Shown: positions 49,797-63,285, counted from the first letter of the stretch. The stretch: 64,000 bases of DNA from Pegea sp. RAD2-039 (GCA_034620365.1 JAQGEQ010000007.1:186001-250000), one strand, 5' to 3'. The notes: a model not told the origin generated them from the letters alone. Program-made: numbers and translations.

Positions 49797-51509
49797 TTAT
49801 CTATCAGTTGAAGATAAAGACTCTAATGTGGTTTCTGTAAAAAATAAAAAAAAATTTTACAAATTTTAGGATCATAAAATTGTTTTTCAGCAATTAATAA
49901 AAATTTCAAATTTTTGTTAACTTACCGTACTGATGAAAATCAAAATTCAAAATATTTTCTCGCTGAAAGTTGATTGGACGATAACGACCTTTTCCACGAT
50001 TTACAAAGAGCTTGATGACGTCATTCCACGATCGCAGAAGAGGCTGGGCTTCATCTAGGTACAAATAGAAGCGGTCGTCTGAACTATGACGTAATTTGAA
50101 ATGACGAAAGTTTCTGTGTTGAAAGAATTGATTTTTAAATTTTCAAAAAACTGAAATATTTGTGTGAATATCTTCAACACTTTTCTAACCCTGTTACTTC
50201 TCGCACTGAAACAGCGTAATTGTAATAATCTGAAGATAATCTTCTTCTGATCATCATATTTCCGCGATCAGCAAAATCCAACAAGACCTTTTCACCCTCT
50301 TCTCTGGATCGAATTTTGTTGTTGAAACATCTAGTAATTCAAAAAACTTCTATAAAAGTGTTTACAAATTAATTTTCTTTAAATTTAGATTTTCAGTTAA
50401 TGTTTCCATACAATAAAAGATAAAAAAAATACAAAAAACAATCGGAGTGTTTCTATTCATTAAAAGCTGATTTGAACTTTTACACCTTTGAAACAAACCT
50501 TGGTAAGTTAGATGAAAATGAAGACTCATTAAAAGATCCTAACCGATTTAAAGAAGTCGTAAAAGATCCCTGTTTCTTAAAACAAAAATTGATTTACGAT
50601 TTGTTCATCAAATTTTTCATTAAAAATTTGGAAGTATTTTCAAGAAGCGAACTTAACTGACAGTTTTTCTAAACGATTGCGAAGATGTCATTTCTGTAGA
50701 TAATTGAGATTTACTGAAAACTTTTTGTGATAATAATGATGGTGAACTTCTCATTTGTATATAAGTCTGTCACGAAGTTTAAATAAGAATTGTCTTTTGA
50801 TATTTCTTTCTTACTCTTCCACTATTTAGTGGTGGTTCACTAGAAGTATTCGAAAGCTTCACAATTAGAGATTTTAAGTGATTGATGTATTCTGGTGAAG
50901 ATATATTCCAAGGAAGCTTCAACTAAAAAATCAAATATTTTCAACAAATTTCTGACCTTTCAAATTACTTACCAAACATGCTACATATAAATATCTAAAC
51001 CAGATCTCTTGATCACGAGCTTCTAGAGCTTGCAAACCAAAATTCAATGCTTTTGACTGACTGCAACAAACATATGTTTCAATTCAAAGCTCAAAGGTCA
51101 ATTAAGTTTTTACTTTAAAGCTTCAACAATTTTGTGAAAATAATTTTTAGAATTTTTAACCTGCTTCGAAACCAAATGATGTAAGTTTTGTTGCTGAAGT
51201 TATGATTCCAAACTTTTTTTAAGTCATCTACTTTGTCTAAAGCAACACCAAATTTTACCTAAAATATTTTTTTATATTTTCAGTCAAAATCAAATTCTGT
51301 TAGAAAATTACCAAATTAATTAACATTTCGTCCTTTGAAGAGTAATACAAAAGAGTTCTTTCCTTAATCACCGCAAAAAGTCTTTCAGGCTTCATCTGTG
51401 GAATATTTAAATGAGTTAAGGAACAATTAATATCTCAGCTTACTTGTAAATCTTCATAGAAATTGATGTATCCTTTGTATATTACATCAGGTTCTTGTTT
51501 TTTAAACAT
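49797..51509 (-). CDS. PH-SH2 adaptor protein, STAP1/STAP2-like
   Basis: Nine exons: 51509-51444, 51395-51312, 51258-51161, 51060-50973, 50922-50815, 50766-50675, 50330-50190, 50113-49926, 49834-49797; sum 903 nt, 300 aa (human STAP1 is about 295). The N-terminal PH domain spans about residues 10-120: VIYKGYINFYEDLQ, RLFAVIKERTLLYYSS, VKFGVALDKV, FGLQALEARDQEIWFRYLYV (C-terminal PH helix with its Trp). SH2 spans about 179-270: CFNNKIRSREEGEKVLL, GNMMIRRR with the phosphotyrosine-binding Arg (STAP1 GNMILRPG), YYNYAVSVREV, RHFKLRH, FYLYLDEAQP. STAP proteins dock to activated receptors and kinases in the cytoplasm. The sixth exon's donor (GTTTAG at 50674) is weak, so that join is less sure; the others are firm. 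Confidence 0.88.
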
Positions 51510-53030
51510 TTTAATAATCTCAACTAATATTTAAGAAAATTATTATTACCTTATACACTAATGAAAGTATAATTTGAATTTGTTGTATAAATAATTTTTA
51601 CTTTAATTTTTATTATTTGAAAATGAAAAAATCTTAATTTTGTAACAAATAATTTGACCAGATTAAAAATTATGAATTTTATTTGAAATTTATCAAAACT
51701 ATTTAGTAAATATTTCTAATATTTAGATAAGTAAAACTTCACAAACTTACAACTTAATAAACTCAAAAAAGCTTAAAAGATTATTTTCTTATAAAACATT
51801 TTTGATAAATTCAGATTATATCAAACTAAATAAACATTTGAAACTGGTTTAAAGTTGAAACTTTTTGGTTTTTATTTTAGTTGCTTTTAGTTTTCATAAA
51901 AGAATTTGAGTTTGTTTTAAATATTTCAAAAGCTTTAAACATAAAACTAAAGTGTGAAAGTCTTATAAATCATTAAATTAAAGTTTTTACAAACATTGAA
52001 AATAAAACTTTTGAATTCATTTTCAGTTTCTTAAAAATTCAATAAAAATTGCTTTTAACTGTAGTATTTCTCTTAAAGTTTTCAAACTATAAACAACAAA
52101 ATTAAAAAAAAACTTTTTTAACTTTTCTAAATCCTGAAATTTGAATATATAAGTTTAAAAAATATTCTGTAAGATATTAAGAAAAACTCAACAAATAGAA
52201 ATTAATTTTGAAAATAAAATTTCTTAAAAACCAGTTAATCTAAACTGAAGTCTTTTTTTATTCAATTAATTTCTAATCTTTTTTTATTTTCAGGTATTTT
52301 AATAATAAAAATGAAATTATTTTATCAGATTCAAACTCTAAAGAGATTTTTTAGTCTGAAAATGATCCATAAAAAGATTTGTGAATTTTTTTTTATTTTA
52401 AACCTTGAAAATAATTTCGAACATTTTAATAACAACTCAAATAAACCAACAATTTACTAAAACTTAAAGATTCTTTTTTCTTGTCAAGTAATTCTCAACA
52501 AAATTGTTGATTAATAAAATATCTGAAAACAAACTTTAGATTTCTCTAAAAGAAAACTATTTTTGCAAAAAATATTAATTACTTACTTTCAAATTTTAAA
52601 TAAGTTAACTAGAAACTGAATATTTTGTTTATGAAGCTTTTCAATCAACTGATATTTTCAACACTTTCCAGTATTTCTAGCGACGTCATTTGAATACTTA
52701 TGACTGTTATGACCTGTATACAAAAGAAAGCAGATATATTGTGTTTCTCTACTGCAATGATATTGCAAAGAAAGATAGGTTTAGAGGTTTTCGATACTAA
52801 CTAATTTGATCAAACCTTAAACAGTGAAATATGAAGAATTGATTCGAATAATTTAGATTCAAAATCTTTAAAACTTTAGATTTTTATCAACAGATTTCTT
52901 CAAAACTTGTCTAAAATTGTCATATCAAAATTTTATTCATCATTTACGTTTTACTTCTACAGTGTTTGTATTCTTTCGCAATAGGAGCTGTTGAATTTGT
53001 CACTCAAAGTCACGCGTTGAATAAATAAAT
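51510..53030. other. AT-rich upstream region of the STAP-like gene
   Basis: No exon seen. A CGACGTCATTTG motif lies near 52680 in a short less AT-rich patch. Confidence 0.45.
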
Positions 53031-53500
53031 AAAAATCGTAAAAAGTATCATCAACGGTTATTTGAGGTTCCTCCATTTGCTCTTCCAAGACAGCCAACAG
53101 GATCTGGATCTTTTGAAATTGAAGAAACAGAAGAGGTTCTACAGATCTCTGAATGCAATAAAAGATGTCAGGAGCGCTGAAGAGATCTTCTTTCTTTTAG
53201 ATAGAAAATTGCGCGCTGAAGAAACATGATCAAACTCTGAGAACAACAGAAGTTTGGCGAGAAGTTCTCATAGCATCCTTTCATCTGGAAAGACACCAAA
53301 ATCTTGCCTTTTTGATGTTAACTTTACTCTTTTACTCAGAACACGCCAAGAGGAAGAAACTCTTAGAATAGTATTGTTATTAAAAAGGGATATAGTTTTA
53401 AAGAGTTTGAGGAAGTAATAGAATTTGTGGAACAATTTGTTGACAAGTATCATCGAGAACTAATTTTTGTTATCTTCAACAAGATCAACAAATAAATAAA
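53031..53500 (+). pseudogene. GC-richer coding-like fragment of unknown family
   Basis: This stretch has markedly higher G+C than its surroundings, and coherent amphipathic sequence appears in more than one plus frame. One frame reads INGYLRFLHLLFQDSQQDLD then KRFYRSLNAIKDVRSAEEIF and FLLDRKLRAEET before a stop at about 53227. An adjacent frame continues with LRTTEVWREVLIASFHLE and RHQNLAFLMLTLLFYSEHAK to a stop near 53368. Another reads FEVPPFALPRQPTGSGSFEI. An intron from GTTCTACAG (after 53136) to acceptor TTCTTTCTTTTAG (53198) would join that last frame in phase to the LRTTEVW frame, so an intact two-exon 3' end is possible. AATAAATAAA at 53491-53500 could be its poly(A) signal. No family recognised. 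Confidence 0.4.
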
Positions 53501-56500
53501 AAGTTGAATAACTTACTTGTAATTGTTGTGATTTTAATATCTGCAAGACTTACACCGGTGCAGGGTATTTACAGAACAAATTTAGGTGTGACAGATTTTC
53601 TATTTTGAATTGTTCTATTTTCAACTGCTATTTGGATATCATCAAAATATTTGCACAACTTCATTCAAGATCAAAATAACGATCTTGCCAAAATCTTTTT
53701 CACAAAAATGTTACTAACATCTCAGTCAGTAAACAGGGACACAAAATTTCCATCTACACAACTAACAGCAAGTTTTTACCTTCTTGTTGCTGTTTGTAAA
53801 CCTTTGAAATTGATTAAATGTTGAAGTTTTTGTGTGTATTAGTTTAAGTTTGTTCTCAGAATTTCCTAATGATCTCAAATACGAAATCTTACTTCATTTA
53901 TAGCTTTCGGTGGTGAAAACGAACTTCTGATTTTGTTTTTAAGCTTATTGTTTTCTTCTTTGTCTATTATAGTTACTAAATATTTTGACATTTATAAAAA
54001 TCAAACAACATAAAAAAAAATTAAAATTTTTAATGCAAATAAAAGAATAATAGTTGAAACAAATGCTACAAAAATTTAAATAATAATGACAGCTGCATTT
54101 ACATGTTCTTCAATTTCTATTTTAGATATTGTAGCATATTCATTAAGTATATTCAATAGATAAAGAAAACTTTGATATGAAAACTAGAAGATTTATCATT
54201 AATGCTTTTCTTACAATTTATTACTATTGTATAAGAGTTTTTACAATTTGTTTGTTGAAGAGTTGAATTAGTATCAATATAATAAGATGCTAGATATAAC
54301 TCAGCTGATTATTAGCATATAAACATTATGATAATATTTGTGATAATTTAGTTGTAAATTATAAAGGAGAAATTAAAAACTTCTAAAATAAACAATTTGA
54401 TATTAAAGTAAATTGTTAACAGTTTTAAACAAGAAGTAAACAAACAAGATAGTTATCTTGTTATAGTATGATTGTTACTTTCACCACAGCTAAATGATAA
54501 TTGAAGTTTTATTAAACTAACTTTGATGATTTTAACTTTCGCTGTTTATTATTTACTACTTAAAGAAAATATCTAAATTTAAAATAATTTGGCTTGCTAG
54601 CGCTCTCTAACGGAAAAAACATATAATAGTAAACTTTGAAATTCTCATTAAACTTTCCATAAAGAATTTAAGATATTTTTATTTCTAGATTGAATCACTG
54701 ACACAATTAAGTATTTAGCAGAAAGCTTGTTTTGTAGATACTTGTTCCAAATCTTCTTCTCGTGATTCGTTACATGATCTGTTGCTTATTATCATAAAAC
54801 TGTTTTTCGCTTCTTTTCGCTTTTTGCAAAATTAAAAAAAATTCTAATTTTTGATTTCAAATTAATTATTAGAAGAATTATAAACTTTCTGAAGAACTAA
54901 CAAACTGAAAAAATTATATGGAAATGTTCAAAAGTTTTGCTTCAAGCTAATAGTTGAGAATTTCTCCAAATATTCACTAAAAGAAAATAAACTTTCGAAA
55001 TTTTTGTAAAAAGTTTTATAAGACAAACTGAAAACACTTTAACAATAACTGCAACTATTTTCTTAAAGTAAGTTTTTTAAAAAAGGTTTTTACATTTATA
55101 TTTGATTAATTTTAATTTGTCAATTATTTGAATTAATATGTAGAAATAATTTAATTTTAATTTAATCAGTTTAAAGCAGTATTTCTCTTTCTATTTAACA
55201 TTTGCAAAACTTTGAAAATATTTGATTTAATCTTTTTCACAAAACTTTTATAACTTCACTTTCAATTTGAAACAAAAGTATGACTATAGATTAAAGAGGT
55301 TCAAACAAAGTCTTCAAACTTTCAAAAAGTTTTTATCAGAAGGTTAATACAAAGAGTTTTTTTATTTATTTTAATCAAACTTCTTTAAATCAGAACTACT
55401 TTTTTGATTCAAATCATTTATTAAATTTATTATTTATTTATGGGTTTATTTTTTTTACTTTTTTTAATCAGATCTTTTTATCTGCCGGTTTGTTTTATTT
55501 CTTTTTATTTTGCAATTGTTGTTTCAATAAAATACTTTTTGAAATTTATTTCCATGAAAATTTTGTGGTAAAAGTGAAGTTTTATTTAACGTAAATACTT
55601 TAATTAAATTTGTCATTTGTGAAATGGTGCCAAAACCAACTTTTAAAACTATCAAATCACAAAAGTCGAAATATTTGTAAACTTTAAATTCAAATGATTT
55701 TTTATCTGGTTGACACAAACCACATTTATCACGTTTGATACTTAATCAAAATTTGATATTTTTTCAGTTTTAACAGTTTAATCAAATTTGATTTAAATTC
55801 TAGTAAAAATATAAACTTGAAGAAAATGTAAAAGCGCTGAAACATCTATTTAATCAATATTAATTTTCAAACAATATTTCCTGCAAACTAATAAAAAATA
55901 AGATTATTAAAAAGTTGATAAAAATTCTGCAGATAAATAAAACACAAAGTCGTCTTTTGTAGTTTGTCTTTGAAAAGATTGAAAGATTCTTCTGTAAATG
56001 TCTTTATTCAAAGTTTCTTTTGTTCTTTTTACTTTTAGTCTTAGCAACATAAACTTTAGACAAAGCTTAAACCAAGATGAAATCTTTTATGAAAGAAGCA
56101 AGATTAGATATTTATTTTCGAACAGAAATCTCCTAAAATTTGTAAAATCTTTTAAAAAGCTTTTTCGATTATATGTAACTAAAAAAAACTTACAAAAACT
56201 GACATAAGTCGTTTATTTTGAGTTTTAAGATAACTTCAATAAGTAATCTAGAAGCTGTTTGTAGTGAAAAGTCTTCGAAATCTTCTTCAAGAAGATGATC
56301 TTGAAGATTATTAATCGAAAAGTTTTTGTGAAAATTTTTATTTTAATAAATAAAAGAAAATTGCGAATTCAACATTTGAAATTGCACAAACATGTGCAGA
56401 TATCAACAAGAAAAGCAGTTCTCGACAAATAAGAGGCAGAAAAAATGAAATTCTTACACATGTCATCATTTGAAAAATTTGAGGAAAACGAGATGAAAAT

Positions 56501-56546
56501 TATGAGGTTCTAAAAAGATTTTCTAAATTTTCAGCAAAAAATTAAT
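53501..56546. other. AT-rich region without supported gene
   Basis: Short open frames (55524-55718, 55998-56207) lack splice or domain support. The second begins with a hydrophobic, signal-like stretch (SLFKVSFVLFTFSLSNINF), but composition is typical of A/T-rich noise. Confidence 0.5.
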
Positions 56547-57242
56547 TCATGCTCTTTCGTGAACTCTCAGAATATCACAAGTATCAAAAATGGATCTTTG
56601 TTGTTTCAAGAAAGATCTCTGTTTCAATGAATCATCATCAAGATCCTGATGAGTAATTGTGATGTTTCTACTGCCTCCAAAACTAACTGCTGATAATTCT
56701 GTCGGATTTCGTTTTTTTATAGATAAAGATCGAAACCTTGCAGCAGTTTCACCGAACTCTGCCGTGTTTGTGATTGTTGCCTCATCAAATCGAACCTAAA
56801 GAACAGTCTTAAATCTCTATCAACTTGATGAAGAAGTCTCATTTACCGTTCTGCGAGGTTTTGGAGTGCTTGAAGTTGATGTAGGAGCAGAAATTGAAGA
56901 TGAAAATGAAGATTTGCATAAAATTCCGCGATAATTTGTCACAAATTCGTCGTCGCTACAATAACTTTCTTCAAAATTATCTGGACAGGTGGTAGCGCCA
57001 AAGCGAAGTTTGATAAGAGCATTAGAGAAATCATCAGATGGAGGAGGCATCTTTGGTGATCCTGAATCACCTAAGGAGCTTGCCGGACTTATATCATCTT
57101 GCAGACTGTTCTTCTTAGTTAAGGTCGCCTAAAAAATACAAAATTGTTTAAAATTTGAAAAATGAAACAAAACACTGAACTTGAAAAATGAACTGACTTT
57201 TTTTGAAGGAATTTTCATACTAAGACTTCGGCTTTTAGACAT
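56547..57242 (-). CDS. 191-aa Ser-rich protein with an RVxF-type PP1-docking motif
   Basis: Three exons (57242-57198, 57128-56847, 56795-56547) join in phase 0. The N-terminus is basic and Ser-rich (MSKSRSLSMKIPSKK). A middle part reads DDFSNALIKLRFGATTCPD and SYCSDDEFVTNYRGILC, then a Ser/Thr/Pro linker. The strongest motif is KPRRTVRFDE (residues about 105-114), which fits the RVxF consensus (R-T-V-R-F) by which regulatory subunits bind protein phosphatase 1. The intron lies between the T and V codons. The C-terminal third is charged, with RSLSIKKRNPTELSAVSFGG and a tail DTCDILRVHERA. No signal peptide or membrane segment. I do not recognise the family; a cytoplasmic PP1 regulator is inference from one short motif. 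A perfect TGACGTCA lies about 110 nt upstream of the start. Confidence 0.78.
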
Positions 57243-57350
57243 ATAAGTAATCATAATAAACTAACAAATTGAAATTTGAACGTCAAATCAACTCAATTCT
57301 AATTGTATGAAGTCATTTGCTTTCACCACTGATTTATAGTGAAGTGGTGG

Positions 57351-57358
57351 TGACGTCA
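57351..57358. promoter_or_regulatory. CRE-type palindrome TGACGTCA upstream of the RVxF protein gene
   Basis: Perfect 8-bp CREB/ATF consensus 109 bases upstream of the ATG, followed directly by ATATGACG, a second half site. Position suits a proximal promoter; function is inferred. Confidence 0.45.
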
Positions 57359-60300
57359 TATGACGAGAGAGCGAAAAGAAGAAGAGTTTTCGGAAAGTAA
57401 ACTCATGATAGTAAACAGAGAAGGGAGTGTATTTAGCAGTTTTGTGATTGGTTGAAAAACCAGTAAGAACTGTCTGTAGTAAAGACGAGATGATGACGTG
57501 AAGTGCTCCACAATAACAGACATAAGTTTCTTGGAAATTTCTAACTCAATCAAAAGCTTGATGACGTTTATATTAGTGACTTTAAGATGCTTTGTATCTC
57601 ATTTAATCACTACAATTTTGTTTCTTTAATTTTCAAACGTCTCTGCGTACAAACTATCATAGACACGTTTTAACTTTGAGAATAAACAAATTTCAAATGT
57701 CAAGTTTTTACAGAAGATTTTAAATTGTAAAAACAAATTTTAGAATCCAGTATCTTTTCATGTTCTACACGTTTTTTTCTCGTTTACATTTCAATTGACG
57801 TCATTTCTGCTTTTTAAGCTAATTTAACCTACATTGGAATTATCGAATTGAACCCAAAAAATGTCCTTTGATAAGAAAAGAGAATTGCTGATCTTTTCAA
57901 ATAGTAAACCGCTCTTTATAACACTTAATTTATCTTTGATTCAATCATGACAGATAGAAGATTGTTTTTATTTTGGAGTAATATTTTGGAGTTTCGCCGG
58001 TATGTTGTAATAACTAACTTAAGTAGCTTTTTATGGATTAGTAAGAGTTGCTTTTGTATCTGGAAAATATTTGTTTACAAAATAAATAAATCTTAAAATA
58101 TAGTTTTATGATTTTCAAGAAAACGTTTTCATGAAAATAATTTCTTTTTTATCAAAGTTATTTCTTAAAACATTTTGAAGTTAATTTCTCTTTTTTATAT
58201 TCTAGTTTTTATAAAACTTTAAAGAAATAATTCAAACTAAAAGTTTCATTAAAGTAAATCTTTTAAGTTGAAATTTTACTGAGTAAATCCATTTTTCGAT
58301 AAATTGAAAAAACTTTTAATCAAAATTCTGTTTTTATTGAAGTTATTATTGATTTAATATTCACTTTGCTTGTTCAATTTGATATCTTTGTTAAAAAGTC
58401 TTTTTTTTTAAAGTGATAATCTCATAAGACATTTCTCCTAAGAGCCGTTTGAAAATAAAGATTTGAACTTAAAGTTTGAAGATAAATTTCTTGTAAATGA
58501 AGAAAAGTGTTTTTATTAAATCATTGCAATTCTGGAAATCGAGGTTTTTAGTTTCTCCTGATTTAAAAAAATCAAAAAAAAATGAATTAACTTGACCGGA
58601 AATTTGAGTTCTAAAAATACTTTTAACATTTGTATGAAAAAAGAAAAACAATTATTTGTTGATTTTCACAAATTAGTTCTAATAATAATCTTTAAATAAA
58701 TTGATCTTTAATTAAAAATTTAATTTCTGTTTGTTTCAAATTCAATTATTTACCAATTTAGAAATTTATTTATTTTCCTCTTTTACAATTTCAAATCTAC
58801 ATTTGATTAATTAGTATTTCAAATAAATTTGAAAATCTACAAACACAAATTAAAATCTGTTTAAAACTATAAGCAACATTAAAGAAATGAAAATTTTGCT
58901 CAAGTTAAAATTTGTTCGAAGTTTATAAAATCCAACAAACCTTTTAAAGAATTTATTTTACAAATTTCTGTAAACATTCTCCAATTAATTCGTTTACGAG
59001 CTGAATATAAAATTTGGTTCACGATGTTATAATTAATTTTTAACAAAATCTTATTTTCATTTTGAAACTTTTTCTGGTTTAGATGAAATCTTTTCAATCA
59101 AATTTTGTTCTATATTTTCTCTGTTTTACAAATATAATTCAAATGATTTTATTGTACAAAATACTCTTCAGGATTTGTTTGTTATATTTTGTACCAACCC
59201 TAACACTAAAGACCTTTAATAATTTTATGAATTAACAAATAAAAACTTGATTTAAATTTTGTTTAAATCTTTTGTTGAAAGATAAAAACTTTTTATTTTA
59301 CAATTTTCTTTTAATTTTATCACATGGGGTTTAACTTTAATTGTAAAGTTTGTTTATTTGTTTGTGAGATCTATATGTGGTATTAATTCTGATCTTTAAA
59401 TGGAACTTTTTATCATTTGATTATAAATAAGTTTATTGTGTCTTTAAAGATCAGCAATTTATTTGTGTCTTGTATCTTTCAATAAAAATCTCCAAGAGCT
59501 TTTTTGGATTAAACCATTTTGTAAGCACACAAGTTATAATGAAATATAAAAAGTTTGTAAATAAACATCAATTAAAACCACAAAAGCCAAACAATTATTC
59601 TACTCTATCAGGTAATCACAATTTTTCACAAATAAAACGTTTGTTGTAAAATTTAAAGCTCAACAATTGTAGTATTGAAAACTTTTTATCCACAACCTCG
59701 TGATACAGAAACTCAATGTGAATAAAAAGAAACCAAAATGACAAACATAATAAACAAACTAAATTCAGAATTCATTCTTTGTTAGATGATTGATTTATGT
59801 TTTATTTTTTGGTGAGATTTTCTGCTGACCTCAAAGAAAATTTTAATTTAGTTTTATTTTAACTTCACAAAACTACAAATATCTATGGAACCAATTTTGC
59901 AAAATGCCAAATTTTTCCAAACCTTATATTCAATCAGATATAAGGGCGTTTTATTAGTAAAACAATAAATTTTATTTTATTCTATTTGCAAAAGACTTAT
60001 CTTTAAATATTGTAATCTTGTAATAAAAGAAACCACAAATAAAACCAAATTAAAAACTTTGATGACAATTATTCAAAATTTATTTTATTTACTTGAAGAT
60101 TAGCAATTAAAGAATGGAGTTGAACGTGCTATGTGTTAAGATTATGTTTAGTACATACTAACCTTTCAGATTTGTTGAAATCATTTGATTCGAGTTACAA
60201 AGTGAAAATGTTGAAAATTATCCACAAAAACAAGAAAATACTTAAATAAGATTTTAGAAACAATATATCTGCATCAAGACATGTATACTTTAAGGTAAAG

Positions 60301-63285
60301 TACTAAAAGCTGTTTTCTAAATGAATAAACTTTTTATTTGTTCGGATATTTAGAGAAGGAGGAGTGACTTAAAGCAATAAAAATTTTGTAAGTTTTTCAA
60401 AACTTTTGAATAAAATCAAAGTTTATTTGTAACATTACATATTTGTAAAGTTTCTTTTTCAAAACCTCTAAATAAAATATTTGCTAAGAACTTTTTTACA
60501 TAATGACTAAAATTGATAATTTAATTGCAATTCAAACACTTTTTTAAAACCTTATCTCACAACTTTTAGTATACTTAAAATCTTAGTAAGAATTTTATTA
60601 AGAGAAAACTTATTTTGTAGATATTTTAGAATAAAGATTCTTTTAAATTTTAAGTAATTCCTTTGCTTTGACTTAAATGAATAAAATAAGTCGAACAAAT
60701 TATTGATTTTTATAAGTCTTTATAATAATTTGTAAAAAATTAGTCCCAAATAATTTCTTATATAAAATATTTGTACAATAAAACGTTTATATGTTTATAA
60801 TCGTCTATTAAACTTTGCATTTAACATAATTTTTATTACTTTGAGATAACAAACCAAATATTTGATGTCTTTCAAAAGATTTTTTTGTTAATTTTATGTC
60901 AATGGAATGAAGTTGAAAAAGTTAAACTTCTTTTGATTGAAAACTTTTTGAAAATGTTTTTGTTTGATTTAATGGTACTGAAACCATTTTTTTTATTAAA
61001 TTTTTTTCCATTGAATCGTTACAAATTAATTTCTAATTTCTTTTATTATATAAAACCTATTTGATTGTTGGAAAAATATTTTAATTTTGGTGTTTATTCG
61101 TAGAAAGAGTTGATCTGTTGGTTTCTTCATGATTTTAAACACAAATTGTTGTTTTTGAATTTGCAGAAACTGAATTTTCAAGTTTACGAAATTCTTTGAA
61201 ATAAAAAACTTCTTATAGAAAGTTCTCAGTTGAAAAAACATCATCTTCAGTTTAATTCTGAAGATCCCAAAAGACCACAAAAATCAATAATCTTTAAGAT
61301 CAATCTTAAGATTTATCACCAAACTTTTGATTTTAAAAATGCTTTATTACAGTTTCTATATCTTTGTATATTTGATATCACAATAAGCATAAAAAGTTTA
61401 TTTTTATAGAATACATTCCATCTAGTTTTTAATATTTGATAACTTTTTTCGACAAGCAGATTTTGAGAGAGTTTTTATTTCTCTTTAATTTCAATTCAAG
61501 TTTTTGTTGAAATTTTTCTTTTGTTGATCCATGATTTTGTATGTAGTAAGTTGTCGAAGCTAAGTTCATTGCTTCTTAAACAAGATTTAATCTTCAACTT
61601 TTCTTGAAACCTTTTTTGTAATTAGTTTCTTTTCACATAACTTCTACGAACTTAAATTTTTATTTTTTAATCATTTTTTTTTGTTTAATTAGATGATTTC
61701 AAATTAAATATTTTGGATGATTTATAAAATCATCTGATGTTGTTATCAGTTGACTGTTTAATTTACAAACAAAATATTGACTTTTTGTAAACAATTTACA
61801 GTTTTTCTTAACTTTCCAGCATATGTCATATATTATTTGAAGTTTTACTAAATATTTTTGGATGTCTGAACCATTAAAATCAAAAAGTTTGTTTAATGTC
61901 TGTGGAAATAATCTTTCTTACAACAACTTATTGATAAGTTATTTCAATAAAGAAATTTAATCAAATATAAAGTTTTAAAACTTGTCAAAACACAATAAAG
62001 TTGAAGATATTCGAAATTTTCGATTAATCGATTTTATTTGCAGATTGTTGTAGAATATTTTCTTATCTTAAAATGTCAATCCAAACCAGATAAGTAAATT
62101 TATTTAATTTGTTGGTTTTGAAAAACAAACTGACTAAAAAGCTTTTTAAAGTGCTGAAAGTTGTTGTGAAAGTCATATAATTACTTCACTTTTTATCACT
62201 AACAAGTCAAACGTTGAGTTTGTGAAAAAAACAAAAGAGTAAAGTACCGGTCAGCCACTCTGGGCAAAACTTTTCTAGATTATTTTCAAACTAAACAAGT
62301 TTTTGAAGAATGAAGAACCCTGTGAAACGTTTTAACTATTATTTGTCAAACTAATTTGATTTAACAACAAACTAAAGATATTTGAATAATCTTTTCATTA
62401 TTAGTTCAGTAGTCAAAATATCGAATCAAACAAAGCTACATTTGGAAACCTTCACTCAAATGTTACTTACTAGTAGAAATTTCTGTTTTGATTTAAATGT
62501 TTATCAAAATATCTGTTCAAATGAAAAAGTAAAGCCATGAGTAGAATAAAATAAATTAATAACAATAAAAAGAATAAACTGAATTAATATTATTAACCTT
62601 TTTCTTATAACTACAAATGTTGTTTGTTAAAATAGTCTAAAAAGTTGTTTTTAAAGAATAAATTCTATTTGTTGAAACACCAAAAATCTTATATTAGTCA
62701 AAGTAATAAACTTTTGTAAATTATTTATAAATAAATGTCATTAACAGATGAAATGTTTTAATAAATATAAAATTACTGAAATTATTTTGAAGTAACTCAG
62801 ATAATTTTAGTTTAATTGTTTGAACAGTTAAAAATAAATGTTAAAACAAAAAATAAATAATAAATAATTACAATTTGTTTGTCTCCAATTCGAAAGTAAA
62901 TTTCTACTATTTGAAATTTCTCAGAACAAAGTTCAAATAAATAATTAAAAGTTACGACGAAACAGCAAATAGAGAAAAGTTGAAAAAACTTCGCTTCTAG
63001 AAAATCATTCTTCAAAATCATTTTGTTTTTATTAAATTTTTGATGAAATATTTAGAAATTGAACAAATTTCAGATTCAACTTTCAAATTAAAAATGAAAA
63101 TTGTTACTTATAAACTTCAAAAGCTTTCTTGTTCTTTTTTAATTTAAATAATTTCTTTTTTAATGTAAAGTTTAAAAATCTTTACAATTTTTCTTTTGGA
63201 GTTTTATAGATTAAAATATTTTCTGATCTTATTTCAAGGAATTATCAGAAAACTTTTTTCTTAAAAAGATTTGTTTATAAAAAAA
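57359..63285. other. Gene-poor AT-rich region
   Basis: No supported exon. A second TGACGTCA occurs at 57796-57803. The stretch 57359-57620 is less AT-rich and may be promoter DNA of the gene to its left. Open frames such as 57356-57553, 58900-59097, 61026-61280 and 62812-63021 are low-complexity and unsupported. Confidence 0.5.

Noticed and set aside
55998-56207. 69-codon frame with a signal-like N-terminus
   Set aside because: The rest is Lys/Phe/Leu low-complexity typical of chance frames, and no flanking gene structure was found.
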